DNA of 64,000 bases from Legionella sheltonii (GCF_026191355.1 NZ_JAPHOQ010000003.1:124001-188000); one strand, 5' to 3'. Counted from the first letter of the stretch, positions 35,927 to 45,487 are shown. Notes: a model not told the origin generated them from the letters alone. Numbers and translations are program-made.

Positions 35927-36742
35927 ATGTTATTTACTGAGATCTTGCATAAGAAAAGCGCACCTCCTGAGCTACATGGACGAATTTACTTTCGTTCAGA
36001 TAGCAGGCCACCCGAACTCATTTTTAAAGAAGGCTTCGTTCCAAGAATCAAAGCTTATGGTAACGATTGGTGGAAAGAGGCAATTAAGTCTCGAGGATAC
36101 ATTAATGATCGAGGAATTGATGATAAAGCGGTTGATGCTGATCCTGCGGTATGCATTTGCATGAGTACTAAAATTGAAAGCGCAGCTATTTTTCCGCTCA
36201 ATAATGAAGAGACCTATATCTATGCTATTGCGCTTCCAGATTTTACCCAAATAGAATATGTCGGATCGGGTAATGGGGAAGTGCTTTTGTCACGAACGCA
36301 AGATACTCCAACTGACAATAAAGAAATTGTGGTTGATTTGAATGAACTGCAAACGGTGCAAACAAGAAATATTAATGATTTTTTTAAGTCCTCAATGACG
36401 CTAAGTGCGGGTTGGCCACTTCATGCATATGAAGCAATAGCTTTTCAAGTGTTGCCCAGCTCCATTATCTGCGCCATTAAATGCACCAGAAAAATCGCAG
36501 AAGAGGAATTGAGTAGTGCCTCTATAGATAAAACAGTCACCCTTCATGGTGATATTATGCAGAATTTAAATTTTTGTGACGCACAATTATTGAAAGTAGG
36601 GGCTGCAAATCAGGTACGTTATACGACAATTGATTATAGTTTACAAAGAACGCAGGCAATGCAACAACTGACTGAATTGAAACAACTGAATGATATTAAA
36701 ACACCGAATAGGCACTACGGATTTGGAGGCAAAACTTTTTAG
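35927..36742 (+). CDS. ADP-ribosyltransferase, pertussis-toxin S1 / enterotoxin-A-like
   Basis: This protein of about 271 residues starts at ATG 35927, and an upstream TTG is not needed. The N-terminal RIYFRSDSRPPELIFKEGF is the hallmark of the R-S-E class: Arg23 in YFRSDSRPP corresponds to the NAD-binding Arg of PT S1 and cholera toxin A. The middle motif is CMSTKIESA (S80-T81, the STS strand). The catalytic glutamate is probably E169 in WPLHAYEAIAFQVLPSSII, which follows the S1 pattern YxSEYLA..RIPP. It would transfer ADP-ribose from NAD+ to a host protein. There is no signal peptide and no B subunit nearby, so type IV secretion is more likely than an AB5 toxin. The C-terminal 60 residues look helical. 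Confidence 0.78.
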   Translation: MLFTEILHKKSAPPELHGRIYFRSDSRPPELIFKEGFVPRIKAYGNDWWKEAIKSRGYINDRGIDDKAVDADPAVCICMSTKIESAAIFPLNNEETYIYAIALPDFTQIEYVGSGNGEVLLSRTQDTPTDNKEIVVDLNELQTVQTRNINDFFKSSMTLSAGWPLHAYEAIAFQVLPSSIICAIKCTRKIAEEELSSASIDKTVTLHGDIMQNLNFCDAQLLKVGAANQVRYTTIDYSLQRTQAMQQLTELKQLNDIKTPNRHYGFGGKTF

Positions 36743-36781
36743 TTGCTCTCGCGCTCCTTAACATAAAGGAGTAGGTAGACC

Positions 36782-37855
36782 CTATTTTGAACCATGCATA
36801 ACCTGAATGAAAATGCGCTTAGCAAGGCGTCTTAAAGGGACATGATTGGTATTGGTGAGAATGATAATACTTACCTTATCATCAAGATGACGCTCCATCC
36901 AACTACTATATCCTCTTATCGCCCCATTTTTAAATGCAATCCGTTTGCCATCAATAGTGGCAATTTGCCATCCTAAAGACCAAGCCCAATTTTTATAGCC
37001 GGCAGGTTGACCATTGTTCAAAAAAATGGGTGTCCACATTTGCCGGTATGCCGCCGGGGTTAATATTTTTCCTGCAGACATCGCATTGTCCCATTTTGCC
37101 ATATCACTTATGTTCGATACGATCCCACCTGAACCCCCCATCTGTTGCCATGGTTTTTGATTCGGACTGGGAATCATTTTACCCGCTCCTGATTGATATC
37201 CGGTGGCTAAATTTGGAGGAAAAAGTGAATTAGGCAAGCCTGTATCGTTCATTTCCAAAGGGTTAAAAAGTGTATTGGATAAGTAATTGATTAACGTTTG
37301 ATGGCTTACATTTTCAATGACTCGCCCTAATACAGCAAAGGCAAAATTATTATAAGTAATTGCCGATCCTGGTTGAAACTGCATGGGCTTTTTAGCCAGG
37401 TTGTTCCAAACTTTAATCCATGGGAGATGGGGGCCACGATGCTGGGGAATACCGCTAGAGTGGGAGAGTAATTGTCGAATAGTGACATTCCGCCATTTCT
37501 GTGGTGCTTTGGGTACATAGTCCAAGACGGAATGATTTAGATTCACTTTCCCTTCCTGTACTAAAGTCATTAGCGCAAAAGCAGTGATTACTTTGGAAAC
37601 GGAGCCGATAGCAAATAAGGTCTTGGTGTTAACCGGATCTTTAGTTTCGATATTGGCATAGCCATATCCTTTGATAAGAAATGGTTTACCGTCTTTGAGT
37701 ACTGCTAATGCTAATCCAGGGACATGGTGATGCTGCATAAAAAAAGTAACTGTTTGATTAATTTTTTGTTTAACTGCTTCTGGACTTGCGTTGGCAAACT
37801 TTAAGGGAAAGAAGAGTGTGAAACAAAGAAAAAATATCAAATTTTTTTTAAGCAT
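36782..37855 (-). CDS. Serine hydrolase of the beta-lactamase/EstB fold
   Basis: This protein of about 357 residues has a signal peptide (LIFFLCFTLFFPLKFANA). The serine-hydrolase motifs are present: SxxK in FAIGSVSKVITAF, YxN in ITYNNFAFAVLGR, and a KTG-like third box KNGAIRGYSS. Close matches are class C-type beta-lactamases, D-aminopeptidase/EstB esterases and penicillin-binding protein relatives; WQQMGGSGGIVSNISDMAKW is typical of the non-lactamase members. It is likely periplasmic or exported and acts on an ester or peptide, with substrate unknown. ATG 37855 is preferred to the upstream TTG. Confidence 0.82.
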   Translation of the reverse strand: MLKKNLIFFLCFTLFFPLKFANASPEAVKQKINQTVTFFMQHHHVPGLALAVLKDGKPFLIKGYGYANIETKDPVNTKTLFAIGSVSKVITAFALMTLVQEGKVNLNHSVLDYVPKAPQKWRNVTIRQLLSHSSGIPQHRGPHLPWIKVWNNLAKKPMQFQPGSAITYNNFAFAVLGRVIENVSHQTLINYLSNTLFNPLEMNDTGLPNSLFPPNLATGYQSGAGKMIPSPNQKPWQQMGGSGGIVSNISDMAKWDNAMSAGKILTPAAYRQMWTPIFLNNGQPAGYKNWAWSLGWQIATIDGKRIAFKNGAIRGYSSWMERHLDDKVSIIILTNTNHVPLRRLAKRIFIQVMHGSK

Positions 37856-37964
37856 ACTCAATTTGTACCTGGCTGTTTTACGAAAGACTTAATGATAGAA
37901 AAAATCCTTCCTAGGTTTAAGAAGTACCAAAAGGATATTGATACTTCTCACTAGTTACATGGTA

Positions 37965-38555
37965 CTAGATATAGGAAAATTTGGGATCATCACTATGATC
38001 AGCTAAAAAAGGTTTTTGAACAATCTCTGCAATTGTTGCTACATCATCTTCCATAATATCCGTTGCACAATAATTAATTGTGTATTTGGTTAGCATCCTT
38101 GAATCTATTTTATTAAGGGTGGGGTGAGCATCACTTGCAACTTCAGATGCTAAAGCTGTAATTTGACTAGAAGGACTTTGAGCATCTCGTACAAAGCTGC
38201 TTGCAATTGGCTGATCTTTTTTAATCTGAGATTGATAATATCCTAAAATTACTCCAAGACTTTCTTTTACCTTACACACGTCGCCATATAAAGTTGGATA
38301 AGGTTTTTCTTCGGCCACAGCTGTTTGTAGTCTATTAATGCGAGTCTCCAAATCGATGATAAATGCTTGATTATCGGGTACAGTTGAGTTTGGAAGAGCA
38401 TGAGAAGTCAAAACACTTTTCCTGATACTTACTAATTGCTTAAAATTAAAAAAAATACTCTGAATATCATCTAGATCATACGAGCAGCTTAATATATCAA
38501 AAGCTTCTTGACTGGTTTTAGGAATAGGTTGTTGTTTAAAAAGTTTCATTTGCAT
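37965..38555 (-). CDS. Hypothetical protein
   Basis: I recognise no family for this 196-residue soluble protein. The middle (about 70-115) is helical (ETRINRLQTAVAEEKP; VKESLGVILGYYQSQIKK), and the C-terminal 60 residues are acidic and serine-containing. There is no signal peptide or membrane span. It is a monocistronic gene in an effector-rich neighbourhood; that is the only reason to consider it an effector candidate. The start is ATG 38555, with ATG 38549 two codons later as an alternative. Confidence 0.6.
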   Translation of the reverse strand: MQMKLFKQQPIPKTSQEAFDILSCSYDLDDIQSIFFNFKQLVSIRKSVLTSHALPNSTVPDNQAFIIDLETRINRLQTAVAEEKPYPTLYGDVCKVKESLGVILGYYQSQIKKDQPIASSFVRDAQSPSSQITALASEVASDAHPTLNKIDSRMLTKYTINYCATDIMEDDVATIAEIVQKPFLADHSDDPKFSYI

Positions 38556-38855
38556 GTTGTTATCTCACTTATAAATGCTTTTAATTTAATCAAGTGGAAC
38601 AATAATACGGCATTTAGAATGATTTTGTCAAGTTTATAATCGCAATGTTTTATATTTGGTCATTTTGTTTGAGTAAGAAATGATGGGCGAGCACACGAAG
38701 AGATTTGAGTCATCTGCCTATTAAGGGAATAAATTATTTCGTTTCGTAGCTTATTGGTGGGGGGCGTCATAATGGGTGTATCGGGCCTTAGCCCGACACT
38801 TTTGAAATGTTCTTACCTAAAAATTTAAAATTTTTATCCTACTCAAATTCCTATT
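38556..38855. other. Intergenic region with a terminator-like hairpin
   Basis: These 300 bp lie between two minus-strand genes. A GC-rich hairpin TCGGGC-CTTA-GCCCGA occupies 38781-38796; on the plus strand ACACTTTT follows, on the minus strand no T-run does. It probably ends the GH17-like gene's transcript. No ORF is supported. Confidence 0.45.
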
Positions 38856-41114
38856 TTAAAAAGGATTCGATAATTGGCAACCCAAGCCAAAACACCCCAT
38901 ACTGCTGGGAGGTGGATTTTGACAGGTCACTGGCCCAAAAGTAATTGAAGATGGGGATGCAGTAACGGCGGTGGCTGTAGTGGTACACGATTGTCCACTT
39001 GTCGCTGAAGAAACTGTAATTTGAGCCCCTTGATAAACCAGGAATTGCGGCCATGGAGTTACCGAACTGATATTGGGCGATAGGCCAGAATTAGCTGGTA
39101 TCGTTGCATTTATTGTTGGATGTTGTCCTGATGGATAGGTAATTTGCACCGTAAATGAGGCTTGAGTCGGCGGTGTAGTGCCAAAAATGGAGAGTAGAGT
39201 ACCGTTAGTAAATCCCTGACATCCCGTAGCGGACACTATCGTATTGTTGGGAACCAGTCCTGCGCCTTTTTGATTACAACCCGAGTCAAACAGACCATAA
39301 TTTTGCTCTGCTGTAGGACCTGCTTTTGCGGGTTCATCATAGGCCTCAAATGCAAGAACTCCTATATTATATCCGGATGTTTGTAGAAAATTACTGGTAC
39401 CGAGTTGATAAAGCGTTTGGAAATAGGCAGACGCATTACCCACGGATGGAGCACATGGGCCTGGGGAATTGCATGCATATCCCGTGGTAGTTCCTGCTGT
39501 TGCCCATCCTGTTTCTGCTGACAATAAGACACGACCAGCAGTGTAAAATGGTTGAGGATTAGCTGCCGGTAAAGCAGGAGGTGTTGTTGAGCCGACGACC
39601 TGGATGTAATCCCATGCTAGTGAATTAGTAGGTTGTACTGTTGAACTTAATGGAGGCGTCCATACCGCGGCTGTTGCTGGGGATACACCGAATTGAAAGG
39701 GGTAAGGGTCAAAGGCTAATGGAGCAGTAGGCGAATAAGAGTTAATTAGTGTTTGCATATCTGCAGAAATTGCAGGGCTCGGTGTGACTAAACTTCCACT
39801 GAGGACTGCGGAACCTACTGGAGTTGTCACTCCTTGTGCGGCGAGTGTCGTTTGCAAAGTCGACACCGCGGTCGTTAAATAAGTCACATTGGAAGTTCCC
39901 GTGCATGGTGGAACGGTATTCCCCGCATTACAATAGTTTTCATGGCCAGCAAAAACAAGAATGACTGTATTGTTGAACACGGCAGGAGTAACTGCCTGAA
40001 TAACCGCATTTAATGTCGCTTGTGCACAGGGAATATAATTTTGAGCGCCTAATGGACATCCTGGATAATTGGTGTCGTTAGGGAGTTGAGGAATCACTGC
40101 CTCATAAATCACTTTCATCCCTAAAGCATTGGCTTGATTAATAATATCTATCCAACTATAGGGCTCTGTTTGATAGGAGCGCACGGTGGTAAACCCTGCA
40201 TTTTGCAATTGTTGTAGCTCTGCATACACATTAGTTGCTGCAGGGTTATTGAGTGTCCCAGTATAAAAAACATCATGAAAATTAAAGGGATAGTTATTGG
40301 TATAGTGGTTAGGATTATAATCAACACCGATGAGTTGATTGAATGAAACGGATTGTATGTTGGTTGATGTACTGAGTGTATTGGAACTTAGGTTGCCAAC
40401 TAATTGAGCTGCCAACGTAAATGAGCCATTAGTTGGTGCATTGAAAATACCCGTAATACTGCATTGCCCGCCACTTGCCAAAGTTCCAGTTGTGCCTGAG
40501 GGAATACAGCTGTTGCTCGTTATTAAGAAATTGGGGTGGTTTGGATTGTTATTTTGAGTGATTTGCTGAGTAAAACTGGCTGTTGATGCATCATAATTGG
40601 TAAACGTAAAGGTTACTGTATAGTTCGTATTTGCAAATCCTTGGCTTGGCAAAGGTTGTGCTGAAGGAAAGTTGGAGGTGCCGAGAAGACCCGCAGGACT
40701 GTTTGTAGCAAGGGTTGTTAATGCAGGTTGAACGTGCACCACATTATTGTCATACCCACTGTATGCGACCATTACGGTTTTCCGGCCAATGCTATTTGGT
40801 GTTAAGGTAATGCTGTAGGTACAGCTTTCTTTAGGTTGTAATTTTTTACCTGTGCATTGATCCTGGTATTTAAATTCGGCTTCACGAGCAGTGCATTCTT
40901 GAATTGCAGAGGCGCAAAGCATGGGTGTCACCTGAAATGGTTTTTTAAATGCAAAAGGAAGATTATTCGTAAAAGTATACGTAGCCGTGACACTACCACC
41001 AAGTGTGGAAATTTGTGTTGGGAATGGTTTATCTAAAGAATGAAGAATAGGATTACCTGCAATGGCCTGATTCAACATAAAAAATAAAATATTTGCCATT
41101 ATGAATTGATTCAT
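38856..41114 (-). CDS. Secreted glycoside hydrolase, GH17-like, with surface-protein N-terminal domain
   Basis: This 752-residue protein has a signal peptide (MANILFFMLNQAIAG). Residues about 20-240 are two Ig/choice-of-anchor-type beta domains (TYTFTNNLPFAFKKPFQVTPMLC; ASGGQCSITGIF). From about 255 a GH17-like barrel follows: IGVDYNPNHYTNNYPF, FTTVRSYQTEPYSWIDIINQANALGMKVIYEAVIPQ, VILVFAGHENYC with the acid/base Glu and LLSAETGWATA with the nucleophile Glu in the family's ETGW motif. GH17 enzymes cut beta-1,3-glucan. The last 130 residues are another beta domain ending in CFGLGCQL. Secretion through Sec and the Lsp type II system fits. Its N-terminal part resembles those of the proteins at 43.2 and 63.8 kb. 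Confidence 0.75.
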   Translation of the reverse strand: MNQFIMANILFFMLNQAIAGNPILHSLDKPFPTQISTLGGSVTATYTFTNNLPFAFKKPFQVTPMLCASAIQECTAREAEFKYQDQCTGKKLQPKESCTYSITLTPNSIGRKTVMVAYSGYDNNVVHVQPALTTLATNSPAGLLGTSNFPSAQPLPSQGFANTNYTVTFTFTNYDASTASFTQQITQNNNPNHPNFLITSNSCIPSGTTGTLASGGQCSITGIFNAPTNGSFTLAAQLVGNLSSNTLSTSTNIQSVSFNQLIGVDYNPNHYTNNYPFNFHDVFYTGTLNNPAATNVYAELQQLQNAGFTTVRSYQTEPYSWIDIINQANALGMKVIYEAVIPQLPNDTNYPGCPLGAQNYIPCAQATLNAVIQAVTPAVFNNTVILVFAGHENYCNAGNTVPPCTGTSNVTYLTTAVSTLQTTLAAQGVTTPVGSAVLSGSLVTPSPAISADMQTLINSYSPTAPLAFDPYPFQFGVSPATAAVWTPPLSSTVQPTNSLAWDYIQVVGSTTPPALPAANPQPFYTAGRVLLSAETGWATAGTTTGYACNSPGPCAPSVGNASAYFQTLYQLGTSNFLQTSGYNIGVLAFEAYDEPAKAGPTAEQNYGLFDSGCNQKGAGLVPNNTIVSATGCQGFTNGTLLSIFGTTPPTQASFTVQITYPSGQHPTINATIPANSGLSPNISSVTPWPQFLVYQGAQITVSSATSGQSCTTTATAVTASPSSITFGPVTCQNPPPSSMGCFGLGCQLSNPF

Positions 41115-41416
41115 TTTACTCTAATGTCCTTTTTTAGTAGTAATAAACTCAAAATAAGAAATAAAATTGAAAATACTCTTAATTTATGAAACGTATTTTT
41201 TTACGAAAGTTGTTTCTTATAAATTTAATTTTCAACAAGGAAACAATACTAAATAATGTCATCCGAATTTACCACATTTATCTTTTTCAAAGAGTGAGTT
41301 AGAGAGAATTAAACAGTTCCTTTTTATCTATTTGATTTGGGAAATGAAAAATAAAATGCCTTTAAAATGATCTATATGCTATTATTTGCGCCTTTTTGTT
41401 GGCAGAAGGGTGTTTT
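41115..41416. promoter_or_regulatory. Divergent intergenic region, GH17-like / carrier protein
   Basis: About 300 bp of AT-rich sequence carries the promoters for the two divergent genes. No ORF, repeat or clear hairpin is seen. Confidence 0.35.
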
Positions 41417-42238
41417 ATGGGGCAAGAAAAAAAAGAAAAGAAGACGCTATGGGATGCTTATGCTTTTAGTATGAGTTATACAGGATTTACTACGTTAATA
41501 GGGCATCCAGCGGAACGATTGAAAGTTGCAATTCAAACAAATCTTTCTCAAAGTCCTTATTCAGTAACGAAACAATTTTTAGGCGCAAATTTAAACCATT
41601 TTTCCACAGGTTTTTTATCTTGCGTTGTTCGTCAACAAGGAAAAGTAATATACCGACCTCTCTTGATTACTCATATGCCAAAGGAGGTTGATAAATTGCA
41701 ATTTCCTATGTTGGTCGGAAGTTTAGTCAAAGCTTCCATTTCGAGTACTTTTGATACCTTAGTTGTTAGTCCGCTTGAGAATATTAAAACAGTACAAATG
41801 AAAACTATTGCAAGTCAGAGTAAACCAGTAACTCCAATTCAAGCAATGAAAAGCATTTATCAGCAAAGAGGATTATCCGGTTTTTTTGTCGGAAGTGGCG
41901 CTACACAGGCAAAAGCATTTCCAAGTTGGTTTTATTTATTTATGACGTACAATGCAATTAAAACCAGGCGTGAAAAACAAACGTTCCTGTCAACGATTTT
42001 TTGGGCAACCGCTGCTTCAGCACCGGTAACTTTTGCAACGACACCCCTTGATGTGATTAAGAGCAACCAACAGGCTTGTACTAATCAAACCAAGCAAACC
42101 ATAGGGGAGGTCGCATCACAAATCTATAAGAATCATGGCATCGGTGCTTTTTTTAAAGGATTTAATTGTCGACTGGTTCACAAGTCACTGTCGACAGCAG
42201 GTGCTTATATGATTTTGGATATCGCACATAAGATGTAA
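41417..42238 (+). CDS. Mitochondrial-carrier-family protein (LncP-like effector)
   Basis: This 273-residue protein is built as three mitochondrial carrier repeats. The signature Px[DE]xx[KR] is present in each at the end of the odd helix: HPAERLK, SPLENIK and TPLDVIK. The second half of each repeat has G-rich helices, as in GLSGFFVGSGATQAKAFPSW and GIGAFFKGFNCRLVHKS (the family's GxxGFfrG...R phrase). This family is eukaryotic; in Legionella pneumophila the effector LncP is a mitochondrial nucleotide carrier delivered by Dot/Icm and inserted in host mitochondria. This protein is the same class, though orthology is not proven. Start ATG 41417 has AGAAGG upstream. Confidence 0.85.
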   Translation: MGQEKKEKKTLWDAYAFSMSYTGFTTLIGHPAERLKVAIQTNLSQSPYSVTKQFLGANLNHFSTGFLSCVVRQQGKVIYRPLLITHMPKEVDKLQFPMLVGSLVKASISSTFDTLVVSPLENIKTVQMKTIASQSKPVTPIQAMKSIYQQRGLSGFFVGSGATQAKAFPSWFYLFMTYNAIKTRREKQTFLSTIFWATAASAPVTFATTPLDVIKSNQQACTNQTKQTIGEVASQIYKNHGIGAFFKGFNCRLVHKSLSTAGAYMILDIAHKM

Positions 42239-42261
42239 TATGTTATTCATGATAAAAAAAT

Positions 42262-42283
42262 GAGGACAGCTTTAACTGTCCTC
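42262..42283 (-). terminator. Terminator hairpin of a decayed minus-strand gene
   Basis: GAGGACAG/CTGTCCTC with a 6-nt loop, followed on the minus strand by ATTTTTTT. On the plus strand an A-run follows, so it would not end the carrier gene's transcript. It lies just past the remnant gene at 42296-42557. Confidence 0.65.
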
Positions 42284-42295
42284 AAAAAAGATCGC

Positions 42296-42557
42296 CTAGG
42301 ATAAACCGAGTAGCTTTGGAAATAAATTACCATAGTCCAAATTACTGTCATCCCGTTGCAGACGCCAATAGCCCATATGAGTTACTCCTTGAGCAATCAT
42401 ATTCGTAGCAGCTTGATTTGCTAATTAAAGTTTTAGTTCAGGCGCTTGATCGTCTGATGGGATCATAAATATCTCACCCCAATATGGGTATGAAGCGAAA
42501 AGCTTTTGCTGTAGCTCATGCTCATTAGATGATGGATTTTTTATATGGCTGTTCTAC
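42296..42557 (-). pseudogene. C-terminal remnant of an unknown gene, one in-frame stop
   Basis: On the minus strand the frame from about 42557 reads HIKNPSSNEHELQQKLFAS-like residues, YPYWGEIFMIPSDDQAPELKL, then a TAA (42427-42425), and continues in the same frame as LANQAATNMIAQGVTHMGYW, RLQRDDSNLDYGN and FPKLLGLS, to a TAG at 42296. No start or upstream coding extension is visible. The conserved look of the text and the good terminator behind it suggest the 3' part of a gene that has lost its 5' part and acquired a nonsense codon. I do not recognise the parent family. Confidence 0.5.
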
Positions 42558-42584
42558 AATAAAACCAAAAGAGGTGATGAATTG

Positions 42585-43058
42585 ATGAATAAAGCAAAAC
42601 ATGATGAAAAAGAGGCGTTTAAAGTTGTTGAGCAATTTAATCATTTAAATGCTTCACGGGCGCCAATCTCCGATTTTTTACCGATTGTTGATCCAGAAAA
42701 TTTAATTATTACTTTGCGTGGCAGTGATATAGTTTTTAAGGGGATTGCGGGTTTTGCTGATCATCAGATAGGCAAACTCATCTATTTCGATCAAAAATTT
42801 GAATGTGAACTCACTAATAGCGAAGCTCAAGACGATCAAATTACTTTAAGTACTAAAGGAGTTTGGTATGCACGAATCTGGCAATCACCGGCAGCTTACA
42901 GTCAACAACTCATCGCGGATTTAACGCATACTTGGATTTTAAAAAAAACCAAACAAGGAACATATATTATTGTCATCCACATTTGTGAACATTTTAAATA
43001 TAGAGACGGATTTTCTCCCCGTGATGAGGCTGAAGATTTTCATCTTACTTTAAAATAA
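42585..43058 (+). CDS. Hypothetical protein, NTF2/SnoaL-like
   Basis: This protein of about 157 residues has the outline of an NTF2-like cone fold: N-terminal helices (EAFKVVEQFNHLNASRAPISDFLPIV), a strand with LRGSDIVFKGIAGFADH, and C-terminal strands TWILKKTKQGTYIIVIHICEHFKY. Such domains serve as small-molecule enzymes or binding modules. GAGGTG stands upstream of the ATG at 42585. No partner genes are visible and the fold call is tentative. Confidence 0.55.
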   Translation: MNKAKHDEKEAFKVVEQFNHLNASRAPISDFLPIVDPENLIITLRGSDIVFKGIAGFADHQIGKLIYFDQKFECELTNSEAQDDQITLSTKGVWYARIWQSPAAYSQQLIADLTHTWILKKTKQGTYIIVIHICEHFKYRDGFSPRDEAEDFHLTLK

Positions 43059-43243
43059 TCGGCACTTTTTGCAATGAACTTTATGAAAAAATACCCATGT
43101 TAGTTTATTGATATTCATAAAATTTTATGCTTAGATGCTCCAAGCCGTTTTACGATCATGGGTGTTATAACAACTACCGACCATTCTTTATTTCAACCAC
43201 TCTTTTATTATAATCGATAACTTTTTGGTGCAAGGAGCATTAA

Positions 43244-45487
43244 TTGAAAAGATATCCTTTTTTTTTCATTTTATTGTTAAATATTCTAAATTATAGTGCC
43301 ATTGCCGGTACTGATCCTATCAATTCAGTATCGACTGTTAACCCTTTATGGACGTTTACATCGGATGTAAATTTTCCACCTAAGTTGACTGTCAGTCCAA
43401 CAGGTACTGCTTTAGTGAAATACACCATTACCAATCAATCAAAAAAAACACATACCTTAATCATGAACTCTATTGTCGGTCTCAACCAGATCACCTCAGG
43501 TTCAGGAAATTGCAACAATCCTTTTACATTACGCTTTAAACAATCATGTACCTTGACGTTGCAAGTAAATGGCAGTGACTTAATCGGCAACATATCTGGA
43601 GGTCCAGTCGTTTGTAATCTAGGCAATCGTTTGCAGTGTTATCAACCCAATGCTCCAGAGATTTTGAATATCATTAAAGGAAGTGCAACGGTATTGTATG
43701 TTAACGGCAATAAAGCAACTAACGGGAATGGAAGTAACTGGGCCAATGCATTTAATAATTTAGAGTCCGCACTCGAAGCTGCTGACGCAGACCCAGGTGC
43801 TGTCGAAATTTGGTTGGCGAAAGGAGTTTATAAGCCTTCTCGAGTATATGCGCCACAAGGAATAATTGGTGGTGCTTATGGCGTTAATACCCCTAAGCTA
43901 AGAACCTTTGAGTTACCCAGTGATACCGCAATATATGGAGGATTTTCCGGGGTTGAATCGGAACGTGCACAAAGAAACGCAACACTTCATCCTACAATTT
44001 TATGTGGGGATATGACGTCAACCTGTCTTACCCCCTATGTACCTAGTAGTAGCAATGATAGAGTGTGGCATGTACTGATGGCCGGAAGTGATGTTCCTCC
44101 TGGCACAGGAGTTAAAAATGTTAAACTTGACAGCCTCATTATTAGAGGGGGCTATGCAAACGGTCCAGATAATGGAGTTTTGGGAGCCCATAATATACTT
44201 GAGAGTTTAGACTATGAGCATGCTGCGGGCGGGGGACTGTTGGCACGCTATGGCTCAAGAGTTGAACTCAATCAAGTGGTTTTTGAGCAAAATATTAGTG
44301 ATGGCCTTAATGCAACAGTATCGGAAATTCTTGCTGGAGAATTTCTAGTCCTGGCTTCAGGCGGGGGAGCTGTAGCAGCAATAGATACCGATACTGCAAT
44401 TCATATCAAAAAATCCAGATTTGTTAATAACAGTGCCTTATTTCCAGGGGGAAGTGGCGGCGCTTTGGAAAATTTAATTGACGCTGCTTATACTATCACT
44501 TCAAGTGAATTCGAACAAAATATTGCTTTTCGTAATGGTGGCGCGATTCGTAGTAAAGATGCAGGTGATGTCATTATTTCAGCAAGTCAATTCAAAAATA
44601 ACGTGTTAAATGGTCCAGTTCCAGATGCAAGTGGGGGAGCTGTTGGTGTGATCAATACCAATTTATCAGTCTCTGATAGCACTTTTATGCAAAATTTAAC
44701 GACTCTTACAGGTTTTGGTGGGGGCGCTATTTTTTTTCACATCCCTTTTAATGATGGGACCCCTTATTTTTTAAATGTTGAGAATTCCAAGTTTACCAAT
44801 AACGTTGCCGCTGCATTTGGGGGAGGTGCTATTAATGTTTTTGGAATCCTGCCTAATCCAGGTTCAAAAGCTAAGATTATGAACTCTGAATTCACCAACA
44901 ATACTGGAGGTGTTGGTGGGGCAATTTACCTGGATTCGATTGCAACAACAGTAACAGGATCAACATTTCTCGATAATAAAGCACAGTTAGAAGGTGGAGG
45001 AATCTTTGCCTCAAATTATGGGAATGCCATATTTAATTCTTCAATACAGACACAAGCACAAATTTCAAATAACAAATTTCTAAACAATGCCATTATAGGA
45101 GTTCCTCCAGGTGCCGTATCACCTTTATTTTTCTTTAACTTAGTTGCCAATATTTTTAGTTCCGGAAGTTCTACGGTAACCGCTATGGCACCTGGAGGTG
45201 GTGCAATTGCAGTGGAGTTTTCTGGGAATACTCAAATTTTTGATAATCTTTTTACCGGAAATACTGCCTTGAAAATGCCAATGGAAGAAGAGAATCGAGG
45301 AGGGGCAATATTAGTTGGAGGTAGTGTAGGAACTCCCTTCCCTGTGAACCTCGCTCATTCTTGTGTTGCTTCGAATGAATTTTTTGACAACAATGCAGAT
45401 ATAGGGGATAACCTTGCGCTATACAATCCAGCAAATATACCAGGGGGCGTAACTGTTGATACCTGTTTAGTTCCCTTAAAAAAATAA
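43244..45487 (+). CDS. Pmp-like right-handed beta-helix surface protein
   Basis: This 747-residue protein starts at TTG 43244 with AAGGAG 6 nt upstream; the track of residues from there is a signal peptide (YPFFFILLLNILNYSAIAG). An Ig-like N-terminal domain (TALVKYTITNQSKKTHTLIMN) is followed by ATVLYVNGNKATNGNGSNWANAFNNLESAL, the common opening of polymorphic-membrane-protein beta helices. The body repeats GGA(I/V) and F.xN motifs (for example FEQNIAFRNGGAIRSK, SKFTNNVAAAFGGGAINVF), as in chlamydial Pmp proteins. It lacks a C-terminal autotransporter barrel of its own, but a small barrel gene follows 49 bp downstream. Surface attachment is likely. Confidence 0.82.
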   Translation: MKRYPFFFILLLNILNYSAIAGTDPINSVSTVNPLWTFTSDVNFPPKLTVSPTGTALVKYTITNQSKKTHTLIMNSIVGLNQITSGSGNCNNPFTLRFKQSCTLTLQVNGSDLIGNISGGPVVCNLGNRLQCYQPNAPEILNIIKGSATVLYVNGNKATNGNGSNWANAFNNLESALEAADADPGAVEIWLAKGVYKPSRVYAPQGIIGGAYGVNTPKLRTFELPSDTAIYGGFSGVESERAQRNATLHPTILCGDMTSTCLTPYVPSSSNDRVWHVLMAGSDVPPGTGVKNVKLDSLIIRGGYANGPDNGVLGAHNILESLDYEHAAGGGLLARYGSRVELNQVVFEQNISDGLNATVSEILAGEFLVLASGGGAVAAIDTDTAIHIKKSRFVNNSALFPGGSGGALENLIDAAYTITSSEFEQNIAFRNGGAIRSKDAGDVIISASQFKNNVLNGPVPDASGGAVGVINTNLSVSDSTFMQNLTTLTGFGGGAIFFHIPFNDGTPYFLNVENSKFTNNVAAAFGGGAINVFGILPNPGSKAKIMNSEFTNNTGGVGGAIYLDSIATTVTGSTFLDNKAQLEGGGIFASNYGNAIFNSSIQTQAQISNNKFLNNAIIGVPPGAVSPLFFFNLVANIFSSGSSTVTAMAPGGGAIAVEFSGNTQIFDNLFTGNTALKMPMEEENRGGAILVGGSVGTPFPVNLAHSCVASNEFFDNNADIGDNLALYNPANIPGGVTVDTCLVPLKK

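Noticed and set aside
42262..42283. Hairpin as terminator of the LncP-like gene
   Set aside because: The T-run is on the minus strand; the plus strand has an A-run after the stem.
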